Of a stretch of 64,000 nt of DNA, positions 35,104-45,021 are shown in pieces. The translations under genes and the position numbers were made by a program. The notes under the pieces were generated by a model, which searched no databases, had not been told where the DNA came from, and saw only the letters and a list, made by a program, of their open reading frames with translations. Source of the DNA: Prevotellaceae bacterium (GTDB lineage Bacteria > Bacteroidota > Bacteroidia > Bacteroidales > Bacteroidaceae). The stretch spans positions 40,042-104,041 of the forward strand of contig JAQYET010000110.1 of NCBI GenBank assembly GCA_028723525.1, read 5' to 3'. Every line of letters begins with the position of its first letter. Position 1 is the first letter of the stretch.

Positions 35104-36206
35104 GGGCCTTTGCTTTTTTCAGACTTCCAAAAGAAAGTAAATGCACGCTGGTGGTGCAGAGAAGCGGAGAGCCGGAGCGCATGGCGTCGCCCGGCGAACT
35201 GAATGGCAGGAGCGGCTTTGTGGTTGCGCCGTTCAGTGTTTCGCGCCTCACTCCCCTACTGCTGATACGCCCGGAAGAACAGCATGTGTATGATGAGGTC
35301 TCAAATGTCACCGGCGAAATCATCGCGGAGGTGGAAAAGTGCGCACAGCGAAACAACATCGGGCACACTGCCTATCACCATGACGAGAGCGAGCGTGAAC
35401 TCTATGGCAGAGCTTTCGGCACGTTCCATTCCCGGCTGATGCAGGGGACATTCCGCAAGATTGTACTGGCGAGGTGTCATAAGGCGAAGGGCGACACATC
35501 CAATCTGTTCAACCTGTTCAGAAGGGCATGCGAGGAATATCCGCGGATGTATGTATCGCTGTTCTCCACCAACACCGGCGGAACGTGGCTTATTGCCACT
35601 CCGGAGGTGTTGTTGGAGGGAGACAGCTGCCGGTGGAAGACCATCGCCTTAGCCGGAACGATGAAACCCGATGACGGTGTGGCACAATGCACTGCCGACG
35701 ATGCCGAATATTCCCCCGGGCTTCGCAGCGGAATATCGTGGAATGAGAAAAACATCAAGGAACAAAGGATTGTGGCAGATTACATGAAGGATTGTCTCGA
35801 CAACTTCTCAGACGACGTTGAGGAGGAAGGTCCGCTAACGGCAAGGGCAGGAAACCTGTTGCATCTAAGGAGCGATTTTGCTTTTTCACTCAGGAGCAAC
35901 GCCGTTTTGGGCGACTTGATTGATGCCATACATCCCCCGCCGGCGGTTTGCGGACGGCCTAAAAGCGACTCTAAGGAGTTCATCATGACCAACGAAGTCT
36001 TTCCGCGACGTTATTACAGCGGGTTTTGCGGACCGCTACTGGGCGACTGCGGAACCCACCTCTTCGTTGCGCTGCGGTGCATGCAGGTGGTGAACGACGG
36101 ATTTCTGCTCTATGCAGGAAGCGGACTTTTGCCCGACAGCACAGAGCAGCAGGAGTGGGAGGAGACAGAAGCGAAACTCGAAACGATGAAGAAAATCATA
36201 AGTTGA
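35100..36206 (+). CDS. menF: Isochorismate synthase
   Basis: It isomerises chorismate to isochorismate, the first committed step to menaquinone. The 368-residue protein has the chorismate-binding fold with KIVLARCHKAKG, the central IALAGTMKPDDG segment, and the C-terminal HPPPAVCGRPK and RRYYSGFCGPL. Translation is coupled to menI by a 4-bp overlap. The sequence does not match an anthranilate synthase, and menD lies 22 bp downstream. Confidence 0.95.
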   Translation: MRAFAFFRLPKESKCTLVVQRSGEPERMASPGELNGRSGFVVAPFSVSRLTPLLLIRPEEQHVYDEVSNVTGEIIAEVEKCAQRNNIGHTAYHHDESERELYGRAFGTFHSRLMQGTFRKIVLARCHKAKGDTSNLFNLFRRACEEYPRMYVSLFSTNTGGTWLIATPEVLLEGDSCRWKTIALAGTMKPDDGVAQCTADDAEYSPGLRSGISWNEKNIKEQRIVADYMKDCLDNFSDDVEEEGPLTARAGNLLHLRSDFAFSLRSNAVLGDLIDAIHPPPAVCGRPKSDSKEFIMTNEVFPRRYYSGFCGPLLGDCGTHLFVALRCMQVVNDGFLLYAGSGLLPDSTEQQEWEETEAKLETMKKIIS

Positions 36207-36228
36207 AGGCTGCAATAAACCAATAGAA

Positions 36229-37836
36229 GTGTATAGCGACAAAGTTAATGTGAACATACTCACCTCGCTGCTCGTGTCTCACGGCATAAAGCATGTGGTG
36301 GTTTGCCCGGGGAGTCGGAATGCTCCCTTGGTGCATAATTTCAACGAGTGTCCCGAACTTACGTGCCACTCCGTGACCGACGAGCGTTCTGCGGGCTTCT
36401 TTGCCCTTGGCATCGCGCAAGCCACCGATGCTCCGGTGGCAGTGTGTGTGACGTCGGGAACGGCGATTCTCAATCTCTCGCCCGCCGTGGCAGAGGCTGC
36501 TTATAGGCATTATCCGTTGGTGGTGATTAGTGCCGACCGCCCCACGGCGTGGATTGGTCAGCTCGACGGGCAGACCATGCCGCAGCAGAATGTCTTTGGG
36601 GAGTTTGTGGGCTGCAAGGTCAGTCTGCCGGAAGTGACCGATGAGAATGGCCGGTGGCACTGCAACCGACTTGCAAACGAGGCTCTCATTGCCACGCGGA
36701 GGAATGGTGGGAAACCTGTTCATATCAACGTGCCGATAAGCGAACCTCTGTTTGGTCTTACTTCCGTGACTCTTCCCGAAGAGCGGAAAATAGACTATAT
36801 CGAACCACACTGCAGTGTTACGGAGCGCGAAATTGAGCCTTTTATCAGGGCACACCGACCGCTGATAGTAGTGGGACAGATGAAGCGAAACAAGCTTTTG
36901 GATGATGTCATAAACGAACTGAAGAAACGCTTCATTGTTCTATACGAGCCTTTGTCTCAAGACGATAATGCAACTTGGTTCGATGAAATGTTCGGCGTAG
37001 TGAACAACAATCCGTCTTTCGCACCCGACTACGTTTTATATATCGGCGAAACGGTGGTGAGCGGGTTGCTTAAAAAATATTTGCGCGGGCTTTGCGGGGT
37101 CGGCGTTTGCATGGTTGGCAATGACGGCGAGGTGCACGATGTGACGATGCACATGAACAGACTCATCGCTTGTGACCCCGTTCAAGTGCTTTCGGCGATA
37201 GCGAAACACACTGTGTCCGGCGGCTACGACCTGCGATTTCACGCACTTTGGAACGCGGAGACAGGGCGGTGTCGGAACGATTTAAGGCGCATAGCACACG
37301 GTGGCTTGTTCGGAGAAACGGTAAGGTTGTTTGAGGAGGAAATTTGTAAACGTAAGGAAAAACCATGCGTTCACTATGCCAACAGCAGTTCGGTAAGATA
37401 TGGCTGTCGCTACGCAGGACATTATATATATGTGAACCGAGGGATAAACGGCATCGAAGGGTCGCTATCCGCGGCGGCAGGTTTTTCTGTTGCAGCAGGT
37501 CGGAAGACGTTCCTCGTCATCGGAGACCTGTCATTCTTCTACGACGTTAACGGTCTGTGGAACACCGGCATCAACGGAAATCTGCGCATCATATTGCTGA
37601 ACGACGGTGGCGGAGGGATATTCGGAAGGCTGAAGGGACTGGAAAACAGCAAGGCGCGCGACAAATACGTTGCTGCAAGGCACGACACCTTGGCTGAGGG
37701 TATATGCAAATCCTACGGTGTGGAGTACATCTCGGCAACCACGATAGAGGATGTGAAGAGGGCATTGCCGCAGATTATCGACGGCGTTTCTGCCACTCCC
37801 ATGCTGCTTGAAGTGAACATAAGGAGGGAAAAATAG
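36229..37836 (+). CDS. menD: SEPHCHC synthase (MenD)
   Basis: This thiamine-diphosphate enzyme joins isochorismate with 2-oxoglutarate. The N-terminal domain has VVCPGSRNAPL and the TPP glutamate region TDERSAGFFALG. The C-terminal TPP-binding part has GDLSFFYDVNGLWN and LLNDGGGGIF. The protein is 535 aa and starts at GTG 36229. It is the last gene of the men run here; menB, menC, menE and menA are not in the window, while menG lies at 12.6-13.4 kb in another operon. Confidence 0.96.
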   Translation: MYSDKVNVNILTSLLVSHGIKHVVVCPGSRNAPLVHNFNECPELTCHSVTDERSAGFFALGIAQATDAPVAVCVTSGTAILNLSPAVAEAAYRHYPLVVISADRPTAWIGQLDGQTMPQQNVFGEFVGCKVSLPEVTDENGRWHCNRLANEALIATRRNGGKPVHINVPISEPLFGLTSVTLPEERKIDYIEPHCSVTEREIEPFIRAHRPLIVVGQMKRNKLLDDVINELKKRFIVLYEPLSQDDNATWFDEMFGVVNNNPSFAPDYVLYIGETVVSGLLKKYLRGLCGVGVCMVGNDGEVHDVTMHMNRLIACDPVQVLSAIAKHTVSGGYDLRFHALWNAETGRCRNDLRRIAHGGLFGETVRLFEEEICKRKEKPCVHYANSSSVRYGCRYAGHYIYVNRGINGIEGSLSAAAGFSVAAGRKTFLVIGDLSFFYDVNGLWNTGINGNLRIILLNDGGGGIFGRLKGLENSKARDKYVAARHDTLAEGICKSYGVEYISATTIEDVKRALPQIIDGVSATPMLLEVNIRREK

Positions 37837-37847
37837 TCACAAGAGGT

Positions 37848-37879
37848 TTTGTTATTCTCCTTGTTTTATATTATCTTTG
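37848..37879 (+). promoter_or_regulatory. Promoter of the ZIP transporter gene
   Basis: TTTG (37848-37851), a 20-bp spacer and TATCTTTG (37872-37879), 19 bp before the ATG. It separates the ZIP gene from menD. Confidence 0.72.
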
Positions 37880-37898
37880 CATTTGAAAAATGTGATTT

Positions 37899-38678
37899 AT
37901 GGAAGGAATTATCTTAGGTTTATTCATACCTCTGCTGGGCACAGTTATCGGTTCGGCGTTTGTCTTCTTCATGAAAAAGGATATGCCGGCACTGCTTCAA
38001 AAGACGCTGCTCGGCTTCGCCTCGGGGGTGATGGTGGCTGCTGCGGTGTGGTCGTTGCTCATTCCGGCAATGGATATGGCTGCCGACAACGGCAAGTGGG
38101 CTGTGTTTCCCGCAGCTTTAGGCTTCTGCCTGGGAATTGCCTTTCTACTTCTGATTGATTATATCACGCCCCACTTACATATCGACTCCAAAACTCCGGA
38201 AGGTCCGCGGGCGCATCTGTCCCGCACTACGATGCTCTCGCTTGCCGTCACAATCCACAACCTGCCCGAGGGAATGGCTGTTGGAGTGGTGCTTGCCGGT
38301 GCGCTGCAAGACGGCGTGGGCATTTCCACGGCTGCGGCGTTGGTAATGTCGCTGGGCATAGCGATACAGAATGTTCCCGAAGGGGCTATCATTTCCATGC
38401 CGATGAGGGCTGAGGGGAATAGCCGGTTGAAGTCGTTCGTGATAGGCAGTTTGAGTGGAGTTGTCGAGCCTATCGGTGGCATTATAGTAATTCTTCTGGC
38501 ATCAACGACGACTCCGACACTGCCTTATCTGCTGGCTTTTGCCGCCGGAGCGATGATGTATGTGGTGGTTGAGGAACTCATCCCGGAAGCATCGGAGGGC
38601 AGCCACAGCAACCTTGGCACGATAGGTTTTGCCATAGGTTTCGTGCTTATGATGATACTCGATGTGGTGTTGGCATAA
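37899..38678 (+). CDS. ZIP-family metal ion permease
   Basis: This is a 259-residue inner-membrane transporter with about eight helices. The ZIP signature in helix IV is AVTIHNLPEGMAVGV (His-Asn-xx-Pro-Glu-Gly), and helix V carries IAIQNVPEGAII, together forming the binuclear metal site. ZupT-like proteins import zinc and other divalent metals. No metal-regulator site was recognised in the promoter. A perfect 19-bp hairpin ends the transcript. Confidence 0.93.
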   Translation: MEGIILGLFIPLLGTVIGSAFVFFMKKDMPALLQKTLLGFASGVMVAAAVWSLLIPAMDMAADNGKWAVFPAALGFCLGIAFLLLIDYITPHLHIDSKTPEGPRAHLSRTTMLSLAVTIHNLPEGMAVGVVLAGALQDGVGISTAAALVMSLGIAIQNVPEGAIISMPMRAEGNSRLKSFVIGSLSGVVEPIGGIIVILLASTTTPTLPYLLAFAAGAMMYVVVEELIPEASEGSHSNLGTIGFAIGFVLMMILDVVLA

Positions 38679-38689
38679 CATCGAGGCAT

Positions 38690-38738
38690 AAAACGAAAAA
38701 GGACTGCACCCACTTGAGATGCAGTCCTTTTTCGTTTT
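38690..38738. terminator. Bidirectional terminator between the ZIP gene and rpoD
   Basis: A perfect 19-bp inverted repeat (38690-38708 with 38720-38738) encloses an 11-nt loop. The arms begin AAAACGAAAAAGG and end CCTTTTTCGTTTT, so U-rich tails are built in for both strands. Confidence 0.92.
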
Positions 38739-38749
38739 ATAATGTTTTC

Positions 38750-39622
38750 TTATCCGAGATATTTCATCAGTATCTTTGCGTTGCCGCTGTCGCGAAGTTT
38801 GGCAATGCTCTTCTCGCGTATCTGTCGCACACGTTCACGGGTCAGCCCGAGTTGGTCGCCAATTTCTTCGAGTCCTTTCTCCGGGCAACCGATGCCGAAA
38901 CACTCGCGTATTATGGTTATCTCTCTGTCTTTAAGCACCTTTGTGAGAACTGTTTCAAGTTCTTGTGCCATTGATTCGTGGTCAACATAGCGGTCGGTAC
39001 GGCTGTCGTCGCCACTCGCCATAACGTCGAGCATGCAGTTGTCTTCGCCGTCTTGAAACGGTGCATCAATGCTCACATGATGCCCGTCGGCAGCAAGGCT
39101 CTGCCCGATTTTCTCCTCGTCGATGTTTGTTTTTTCCGACAGTTCGGTCACAGAGGGGTGACGCTGGTTCTGTTGCTCAAACTTGTTTATCTCGTGGTTT
39201 ATCTTGCTGAGCGACCCTACCTGATTGAGCGGCAGGCGCACTATGCGACTCTGCTCGGCTATTGCCTGCAGAATGCTTTGGCGAATCCACCATACTGCAT
39301 AAGAGATGAACTTGAATCCACGTGTTTCATCAAATTTTTGAGCTGCTTTTATCAGACCTATATTACCTTCGTCGATAAGGTCGGTAAGCGTGAGACCTTG
39401 GTGCTGATATTGCTTTGCGACAGAAACCACGAAACGGAGGTTTGCCGTCACAAGTTTGTCTTTGGCTCTTTCGCCTTCTCGCCCGCCCTTTTTTATCTTC
39501 TGTGCAAGCTCTATCTCCTCGTCGATGGAAATGAGCGGGGCACGTCCGATTTCCACAAGATACTTGTCAAGTGCCTCACTCGAGCGGTTTGTAATACTTT
39601 TCTGAATCTTTAATTGTCTCAT
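38750..39622 (-). CDS. rpoD: Primary RNA polymerase sigma factor
   Basis: This is the housekeeping sigma factor of Bacteroidetes type (290 aa, without the long region 1.1/NCR of E. coli sigma-70), which recognises the TTTG/TAnnTTTG promoters seen across the window. Region 1.2 is DKYLVEIGRAPLIS. Region 2 is TDLIDEGNIGLIKAAQKFD to FISYAVWWIRQSI. Region 4 has the helix-turn-helix LEEIGDQLGLTRERVRQIRE. A -7 box TAATTTTG is at the complement of 39696-39703, 73 bp upstream of the ATG. Confidence 0.97.
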   Translation of the reverse strand: MRQLKIQKSITNRSSEALDKYLVEIGRAPLISIDEEIELAQKIKKGGREGERAKDKLVTANLRFVVSVAKQYQHQGLTLTDLIDEGNIGLIKAAQKFDETRGFKFISYAVWWIRQSILQAIAEQSRIVRLPLNQVGSLSKINHEINKFEQQNQRHPSVTELSEKTNIDEEKIGQSLAADGHHVSIDAPFQDGEDNCMLDVMASGDDSRTDRYVDHESMAQELETVLTKVLKDREITIIRECFGIGCPEKGLEEIGDQLGLTRERVRQIREKSIAKLRDSGNAKILMKYLG

Positions 39623-39695
39623 CTCTTCTTCTCCCCTAAAATGTATAACTACCTGACTTTCAAATAAATAATCTAAAGTTTAGCGCAATTCTTTG

Positions 39696-39703
39696 CAAAA
39701 TTA
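39696..39703 (-). promoter_or_regulatory. -7 box of rpoD
   Basis: TAATTTTG on the minus strand, 73 bp before the rpoD ATG. No TTTG is present 19-21 bp further upstream. Confidence 0.45.
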
Positions 39704-39818
39704 AGGAAAAAACCATTAAGTTGTATGCCGTAATCTCGTTATTTATTGTTTTTTAACGGTTTGACATTTTTTATGAATAACTTAAAAAAACGTAATCTTT
39801 AAGGATAGAAACACAAAA

Positions 39819-39847
39819 GCCCCACGGCTGAAATCAAACCGTGGGGC
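39819..39847 (-). terminator. Terminator of rpsA
   Basis: GCCCCACGG (39819-39827) pairs exactly with CCGTGGGGC (39839-39847). On the minus strand the stem is followed by TTTTGTG. It lies 26 bp past the rpsA stop. Confidence 0.88.
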
Positions 39848-39873
39848 ATTGTTTTCTGGAAAAACGCGGTGTA

Positions 39874-41652
39874 TTATTCGCCTTTTTCGAGTTTTGCCTT
39901 CAGTTCTGCAAGACCTGCGATGTCGCCGAGAGTGGTGCTTGCTGCAACATTGTTGATTGCAGGAGCTGCCTCCTCTTTCTTTGCTGCGCGTGGTTTGCGT
40001 GCTGCTTTCTTGGCATCTTCTTTAACATCCTCGAACGTGCGGCTGTGAGAAAGGATAATGCGCTTGGTGTCTTTGACAAACTCTATTACCTTGAACTCAA
40101 GTTCTTCGCCGAGCTGAGCCTGCGAACCGTCTTCCTTGATGAGGTGCTTAGGAGTAGCAAAACCTTCTCCACCTTCGTTGAGGGCAATAACTGCTCCCCT
40201 ATCGATAACCTCGGTAATCTTACCGGTGTGTACCGAACCCGGAGTGTAGAGTGTTTCGTAAGTGTCCCAAGGGTTGTCTTCGAGTTGCTTATGACCGAGT
40301 GAGAGGCGACGGTTTTCCTTGTCTATTTCGAGCACGATTACATCAATCTCTGCACCAACCTGTGTGAACTCTGATGGGTGCTTAACCTTCTTTGTCCAAG
40401 AGAGGTCGCTGATGTGGATAAGCCCATCGACACCTTCTTCAAGCTCAACAAAGATACCGAAGTTTGTGAAGTTGCGCACTTTGGCTGTGTGCTTGCTGCC
40501 TACCGGGTACTTCACTTCGATTGTTTCCCACGGGTCTTCCTTGAGTTGCTTGATGCCGAGAGACATCTTGCGCTCCTCGCGGTCGAGTGTGAGGATTACT
40601 GCTTCTACCTCGTCGCCAACGTGCATGAATTCCTGTGCGCTGCGGAGGTGCTGGCTCCACGACATCTCCGACACGTGGATGAGACCTTCAACGCCCGGAG
40701 CAATCTCAACGAATGCACCGTAGTCTGCCATAACGACAACCTTACCTTTGACATGGTCACCAACCTGCAGTTCCGAACTGAGGGCATCCCACGGGTGCGG
40801 TGTGAGCTGCTTCAGACCGAGAGCTATGCGCTTCTTCTCGTCATCGAAGTCGAGAATAACTACGTTTATCTTCTGTTCTAAGCTCACAACCTCGTGTGGG
40901 TCGCTCACACGCCCCCAAGAAAGGTCTGTGATATGGATGAGTCCGTCAACACCGCCGAGGTCAACGAATACTCCGTAAGAAGTGATGTTCTTAACGGTTC
41001 CTTCGAGAATCTGACCCTTTTCAAGCTTGCTGATAATCTCTTTCTTCTGAGCCTCAAGCTCTGCCTCGATGAGGGCTTTGTGTGAAACGACCACGTTGCG
41101 GTATTCTTGATTGATTTTCACAACCTTGAACTCCATTGTCTTGTCAACGAACACGTCGTAGTCGCGTATTGGGTGAACGTCGATTTGGCTTCCCGGCAGG
41201 AACGCCTCGATGCCAAATACATCTACAATCATACCGCCCTTAGTGCGGCACTTCACGTAACCCTGAATGATTTCGTTATTGTCAAGAGCAGCATTAACAC
41301 GCTCCCAACTCTTACTTACGCGGGCTTTCTTGTGTGAAAGCAGCAGTTGACCTTTGCGGTCTTCCTGATTTTCAACATAAACCTCTACAACATCGCCAAC
41401 CTTCAGGTCGGGATTGTAACGGAATTCGCTTGCCGGAATTACACCGTCGCTCTTGTAGCCGATGTTTACTATTACTTCTTTCTTGTCAATAGAGATTACT
41501 TTACCATTGACAACCTGATGTTCTGAAACCTTGTTCAAGGTTTCGTCGTAAGCCTTTTCGAGTTCTTCTTTGCTTACGTTTGCGCTGCTGCCATTCTCAA
41601 ATGCTTCCCAGTTGAAGTCTTCCAGTGGCTGAACGTTCTTGAAATCTGACAT
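39874..41652 (-). CDS. rpsA: 30S ribosomal protein S1
   Basis: This mRNA-binding ribosomal protein is needed to start translation of many messages. The 592-residue protein holds six S1 (OB-fold) domains; each shows a form of GxVxxxxxxGxFVxLxxGVDGLIHISDLSW, with the clearest copies at about residues 215-280, 300-365 and 385-450. The C-terminal tail is lysine/alanine-rich and low in complexity. It is transcribed alone between its own promoter and terminator. Confidence 0.97.
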   Translation of the reverse strand: MSDFKNVQPLEDFNWEAFENGSSANVSKEELEKAYDETLNKVSEHQVVNGKVISIDKKEVIVNIGYKSDGVIPASEFRYNPDLKVGDVVEVYVENQEDRKGQLLLSHKKARVSKSWERVNAALDNNEIIQGYVKCRTKGGMIVDVFGIEAFLPGSQIDVHPIRDYDVFVDKTMEFKVVKINQEYRNVVVSHKALIEAELEAQKKEIISKLEKGQILEGTVKNITSYGVFVDLGGVDGLIHITDLSWGRVSDPHEVVSLEQKINVVILDFDDEKKRIALGLKQLTPHPWDALSSELQVGDHVKGKVVVMADYGAFVEIAPGVEGLIHVSEMSWSQHLRSAQEFMHVGDEVEAVILTLDREERKMSLGIKQLKEDPWETIEVKYPVGSKHTAKVRNFTNFGIFVELEEGVDGLIHISDLSWTKKVKHPSEFTQVGAEIDVIVLEIDKENRRLSLGHKQLEDNPWDTYETLYTPGSVHTGKITEVIDRGAVIALNEGGEGFATPKHLIKEDGSQAQLGEELEFKVIEFVKDTKRIILSHSRTFEDVKEDAKKAARKPRAAKKEEAAPAINNVAASTTLGDIAGLAELKAKLEKGE

Positions 41653-41734
41653 AAAATGAAATTAAAATTGTTACTAATAAAGTTAGACTTTATGTGAATT
41701 CATACGTGCAATGCGGCTGACCGCAAAGCGTGTG

Positions 41735-41742
41735 CAAAGTTA
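41735..41742 (-). promoter_or_regulatory. -7 box of rpsA
   Basis: TAACTTTG on the minus strand, 82 bp before the rpsA ATG, leaving a leader of about 75 nt. A clear -33 TTTG is not seen. Confidence 0.5.
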
Positions 41743-41850
41743 CGAAGAATATTTTTAATTACCTTATCCTATTGAAAATCTTTATCTTGCATGGCTATAA
41801 TAAGGCACTTATTTAGGTAAAATTAACACATATTGTTGATATAAAACAAA

Positions 41851-41889
41851 AAAGCCATACCCGAGCCGTCTTTGGTAGGGCATGGCTTT
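41851..41889 (-). terminator. Terminator of the ATP synthase operon
   Basis: AAAGCCATACCC (41851-41862) pairs with GGGCATGGCTTT (41878-41889) with one wobble, followed on the minus strand by TTTTGTTTT. It lies 20 bp past atpG. Confidence 0.9.
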
Positions 41890-41909
41890 ATATTGTGTTT
41901 CCTTGACAC

Positions 41910-42878
41910 CTAATTCACAGAACCTCCTAAGATGTCAAGCAGTTCGCTCGTAATAGCCTGTTGTCTGCTCTTGTTATACTGCAAGTTCAATTCGCGCAGG
42001 ATTTCATCGGCATTGTCGGTTGCTGTCTGCATCGCCACCATGCGGGCTGCATGTTCTGAAGCGATAGAGTCGAGCAATGCGGTGTAAAGCATAAGGCGGG
42101 CAAGTTTCGGAATGAGTTTGTTCATCACAGAGTCGAGGTCAGGCTCAACGATGAAGTTGTCATTCAGTGGGAGAGCATCGTTCTCTCGCCTTTTAGCCTC
42201 CTGATTTTTATCGCGTTGCCGCAGGTATTCCACGGCTTCACGCGTTGCCACCTTCGATTTCAAGTCGCGCTCTTTGTCGGAATAGAGTTCGCTCTCGATG
42301 TCAATCGGCAGGAATGTCTTGCGAGTAAGGATTTGTGAGCCTGCGCTCTTGAAATGATGATAAATCATCTCCACGCGGTCAATCTCTCCCTTAGCATACA
42401 TTTCTCCGAGTTTGTCGGCGATATTACTGCAATCCTGTGCATTGGGCTTATCGATAAGAGTATTGTAGTTACCTGCAATGTTATAGCCGAGTTTCTTTAC
42501 CTTCTCTGCCACTTTTCTTCCTATCGGATAGATTACAATGTTCTCTTTTCCGAGATATTCGTAGTCTGCAATAGCTTTCTGCATCTCCTTTATTATATTG
42601 GCATTGAAGCCACCGCATAAGGAGGAATTGCTCGAATAGACAATCAGTGCCACTCGCTTCACCGGACGTTCCGCCACATACATGCTGCGCACATCAGCGT
42701 CTGAAGCAAGGAACGTTTTCAAGATATGCTCAAGCATCTTCTCGTATGGCAGCATGTTTTCTATCGCAACCTGTGCATGGTGCAATTTGGAAGAAGCAAC
42801 CATCTTCATGGCACTCGTTATCTTGCGAGTGCTGTTCACACTTGCTATTCGACCTTTTATCTCTTTCAGTGACGGCAT
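41910..42878 (-). CDS. atpG: ATP synthase gamma subunit
   Basis: This is the central rotor shaft of F1. The 322-residue protein begins with the family block MPSLKEIKGRIASVNSTRKITSAM and ends with the matching C-terminal helix (LQYNKSRQQAITSELLDI), which together form the coiled-coil shaft. It is somewhat longer than E. coli gamma (287 aa), with extra sequence in the middle, as in other Bacteroidetes. It is the last gene of the operon. Confidence 0.97.
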   Translation of the reverse strand: MPSLKEIKGRIASVNSTRKITSAMKMVASSKLHHAQVAIENMLPYEKMLEHILKTFLASDADVRSMYVAERPVKRVALIVYSSNSSLCGGFNANIIKEMQKAIADYEYLGKENIVIYPIGRKVAEKVKKLGYNIAGNYNTLIDKPNAQDCSNIADKLGEMYAKGEIDRVEMIYHHFKSAGSQILTRKTFLPIDIESELYSDKERDLKSKVATREAVEYLRQRDKNQEAKRRENDALPLNDNFIVEPDLDSVMNKLIPKLARLMLYTALLDSIASEHAARMVAMQTATDNADEILRELNLQYNKSRQQAITSELLDILGGSVN

Positions 42879-42884
42879 AAACTA

Positions 42885-44468
42885 TTACTTTTTGTATGTT
42901 TCGGCGATGTCTGCCATTGTAGATTCGATTACACCTGTGACAGTATCGTCTATCTTACCACTTCCCAACGTAGCGATAACCTCGGGATGTGCGGAGCGCA
43001 TCTTGTCGAGGAACGTGTTCTGACACTCGCGCACCTTCTCAACAGGCACGTCTGACATCAGACCGTGTGTTCCACAATAGAGTATTGCTACCTGCTCTCC
43101 AACCGGCATCGGACTATATTGCGGCTGTATCAGCAATTGGTTATTCTTGCGTCCTCGGTCGAGAGTCATTGCAGTGACGGCATCCATGTCGCTCGAGAAC
43201 TTAGAGAAAGCCTCAAGTTCACGATACTGTGCTTGGTCAATCTTCAATGTTCCGGCAACCTTCTTCATCGACTTTATCTGTGCAGAACCTCCCACACGAC
43301 TCACCGATATACCAACGTTGATAGCCGGTCGGAAACCTTGGTTGAAGAGGTCGGTCTCCAAATATATCTGACCGTCGGTGATAGAAATCACGTTAGTCGG
43401 GATATATGCCGACACGTCGCCTGCCTGAGTCTCTATGATTGGCAATGCCGTAAGCGAGCCTCCGCCCTTTACATGTCCCTCCATACATTTAGGAAGGTCG
43501 TTCATCTTCATTGCCACTTCGTTCTGGTCGTTTATGCGTGCAGCACGCTCGAGCAGACGGCTGTGCAGATAGAACACGTCGCCGGGGTAAGCCTCGCGTC
43601 CGGACGGACGGCGGAGAATCAACGATACCTCGCGGTATGCCACTGCCTGTTTTGAAAGGTCGTCGTAAACTACGAGTGCACTCTCGCCGCGGTCGCGGAA
43701 ATACTCACCTATTGCAGCACCCGCAAACGGAGCGTAATACTGCATGGCAGCAGGGTCGGCAGCCGTTGCAGACACTATGATAGTGTAAGGCAACGCACCA
43801 TGTTCCTTGAGGTTTGCCACGAGAGCAGCAACGGTTGAAGCCTTCTGTCCTATCGCAACGTAAATACAATACACCGGTTTGCCGGCGTCATAGAAACTCT
43901 TTTGGTTGATTATAGTATCAACAGCGATGGCTGTCTTTCCAGTCTGGCGGTCGCCGATGATCAACTCACGCTGTCCGCGACCGATAGGAATCATCGAGTC
44001 AACGGCTTTCAAACCTGTTTGCAGCGGTTCCTTTACCGGCTGGCGGTAAATCACACCGGGAGCCTTACGGTCGAGCGGCATTTCGAATGAGTTGGTAAGG
44101 TCTATGTCTCCGTTACCGTCTATTGGCTGACCGAGCGGGTTTATAACACGTCCGAGCATGTTATCGTTGACGCGGATGGAAGCGATGCGTTTTGTACGCT
44201 TCACCACCTGTCCTTCCTTTATGCCGGCAGTAGGACCAAGCAACACGCAGCCAACATTGTCTTCCTCTAAGTTCATCACGATGGCCATAGTGCCATTTTC
44301 GAACTCAAGCAATTCGTTGGCTTCTGCGTTGCGCAGACCGTAGATACGTGCCACACCGTCACTGACGGTGAGCACCGTTCCCACTTCTTCAAAGTCTTGT
44401 CCGGACCCGATGTCGTTAAGTTGTCGGAGCAATACCTCTGATACTTCGCTTGGTTTTATCTTATCCAT
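42885..44468 (-). CDS. atpA: ATP synthase alpha subunit
   Basis: This is the non-catalytic nucleotide-binding subunit of F1, 527 aa. The P-loop is [13 protein letters not shown], and the signature [14 protein letters not shown] is present. It lies 6 bp before atpG and 10 bp after atpH. Confidence 0.98.
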   Translation of the reverse strand: MDKIKPSEVSEVLLRQLNDIGSGQDFEEVGTVLTVSDGVARIYGLRNAEANELLEFENGTMAIVMNLEEDNVGCVLLGPTAGIKEGQVVKRTKRIASIRVNDNMLGRVINPLGQPIDGNGDIDLTNSFEMPLDRKAPGVIYRQPVKEPLQTGLKAVDSMIPIGRGQRELIIGDRQTGKTAIAVDTIINQKSFYDAGKPVYCIYVAIGQKASTVAALVANLKEHGALPYTIIVSATAADPAAMQYYAPFAGAAIGEYFRDRGESALVVYDDLSKQAVAYREVSLILRRPSGREAYPGDVFYLHSRLLERAARINDQNEVAMKMNDLPKCMEGHVKGGGSLTALPIIETQAGDVSAYIPTNVISITDGQIYLETDLFNQGFRPAINVGISVSRVGGSAQIKSMKKVAGTLKIDQAQYRELEAFSKFSSDMDAVTAMTLDRGRKNNQLLIQPQYSPMPVGEQVAILYCGTHGLMSDVPVEKVRECQNTFLDKMRSAHPEVIATLGSGKIDDTVTGVIESTMADIAETYKK

Positions 44469-44478
44469 TATTCTTTAT

Positions 44479-45012
44479 TTATTTCAGCGTTTTCAAGATG
44501 TCGCGCAGTTTTGATTGCACAGAAGCATCCATTCTGTAAGTGTCGTACTCAAGAATAAAACCACCGATTATGTCGGGGTTCACCTCGGTGAGGAATTCCA
44601 CCGTGCCCTTTGTTTTATTCTGAACGATTTGCTTCATTCTTTGTTCAGTTGCAGGACTTACGGTAGTAGCGGTGATGAGTTTGCCATGAATAATGTTCCT
44701 CTGCTTACGATATAGTGTTATGTAGGACGAAGCGATGAACATCATGACCGTCTCTCTTCCCTCCTTAATCACCAAATCCACGAAACGTCGTGTTAGCGGG
44801 GTTACGTCTTCTCCGCATGCAGCAATGAGCAGTTGCTTCTTTTTCTCTTGGCTCAAGGTAGGGTTGTTTATGGTATGGCGCAGTTTTGGCACATCAACAA
44901 AAGACTTTGTCAACGTTGCCATATCCTGATACACCTTCTCGTCGCATCCTGTCTGCACAGAACTTTTCAACAAAGCACGCGCATAGCGAACCGAAATGAC
45001 ACCTATATCCAT
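44479..45012 (-). CDS. atpH: ATP synthase delta subunit
   Basis: This is the stator subunit that links F1 to the b subunits. It has 177 residues, beginning ISVRYARALLKSS, with the conserved C-terminal PDIIGGFILEYDTYRMDASV. It is placed between atpF and atpA as usual. Confidence 0.96.
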   Translation of the reverse strand: MDIGVISVRYARALLKSSVQTGCDEKVYQDMATLTKSFVDVPKLRHTINNPTLSQEKKKQLLIAACGEDVTPLTRRFVDLVIKEGRETVMMFIASSYITLYRKQRNIIHGKLITATTVSPATEQRMKQIVQNKTKGTVEFLTEVNPDIIGGFILEYDTYRMDASVQSKLRDILKTLK

Positions 45013-45021
45013 ATCCTACAA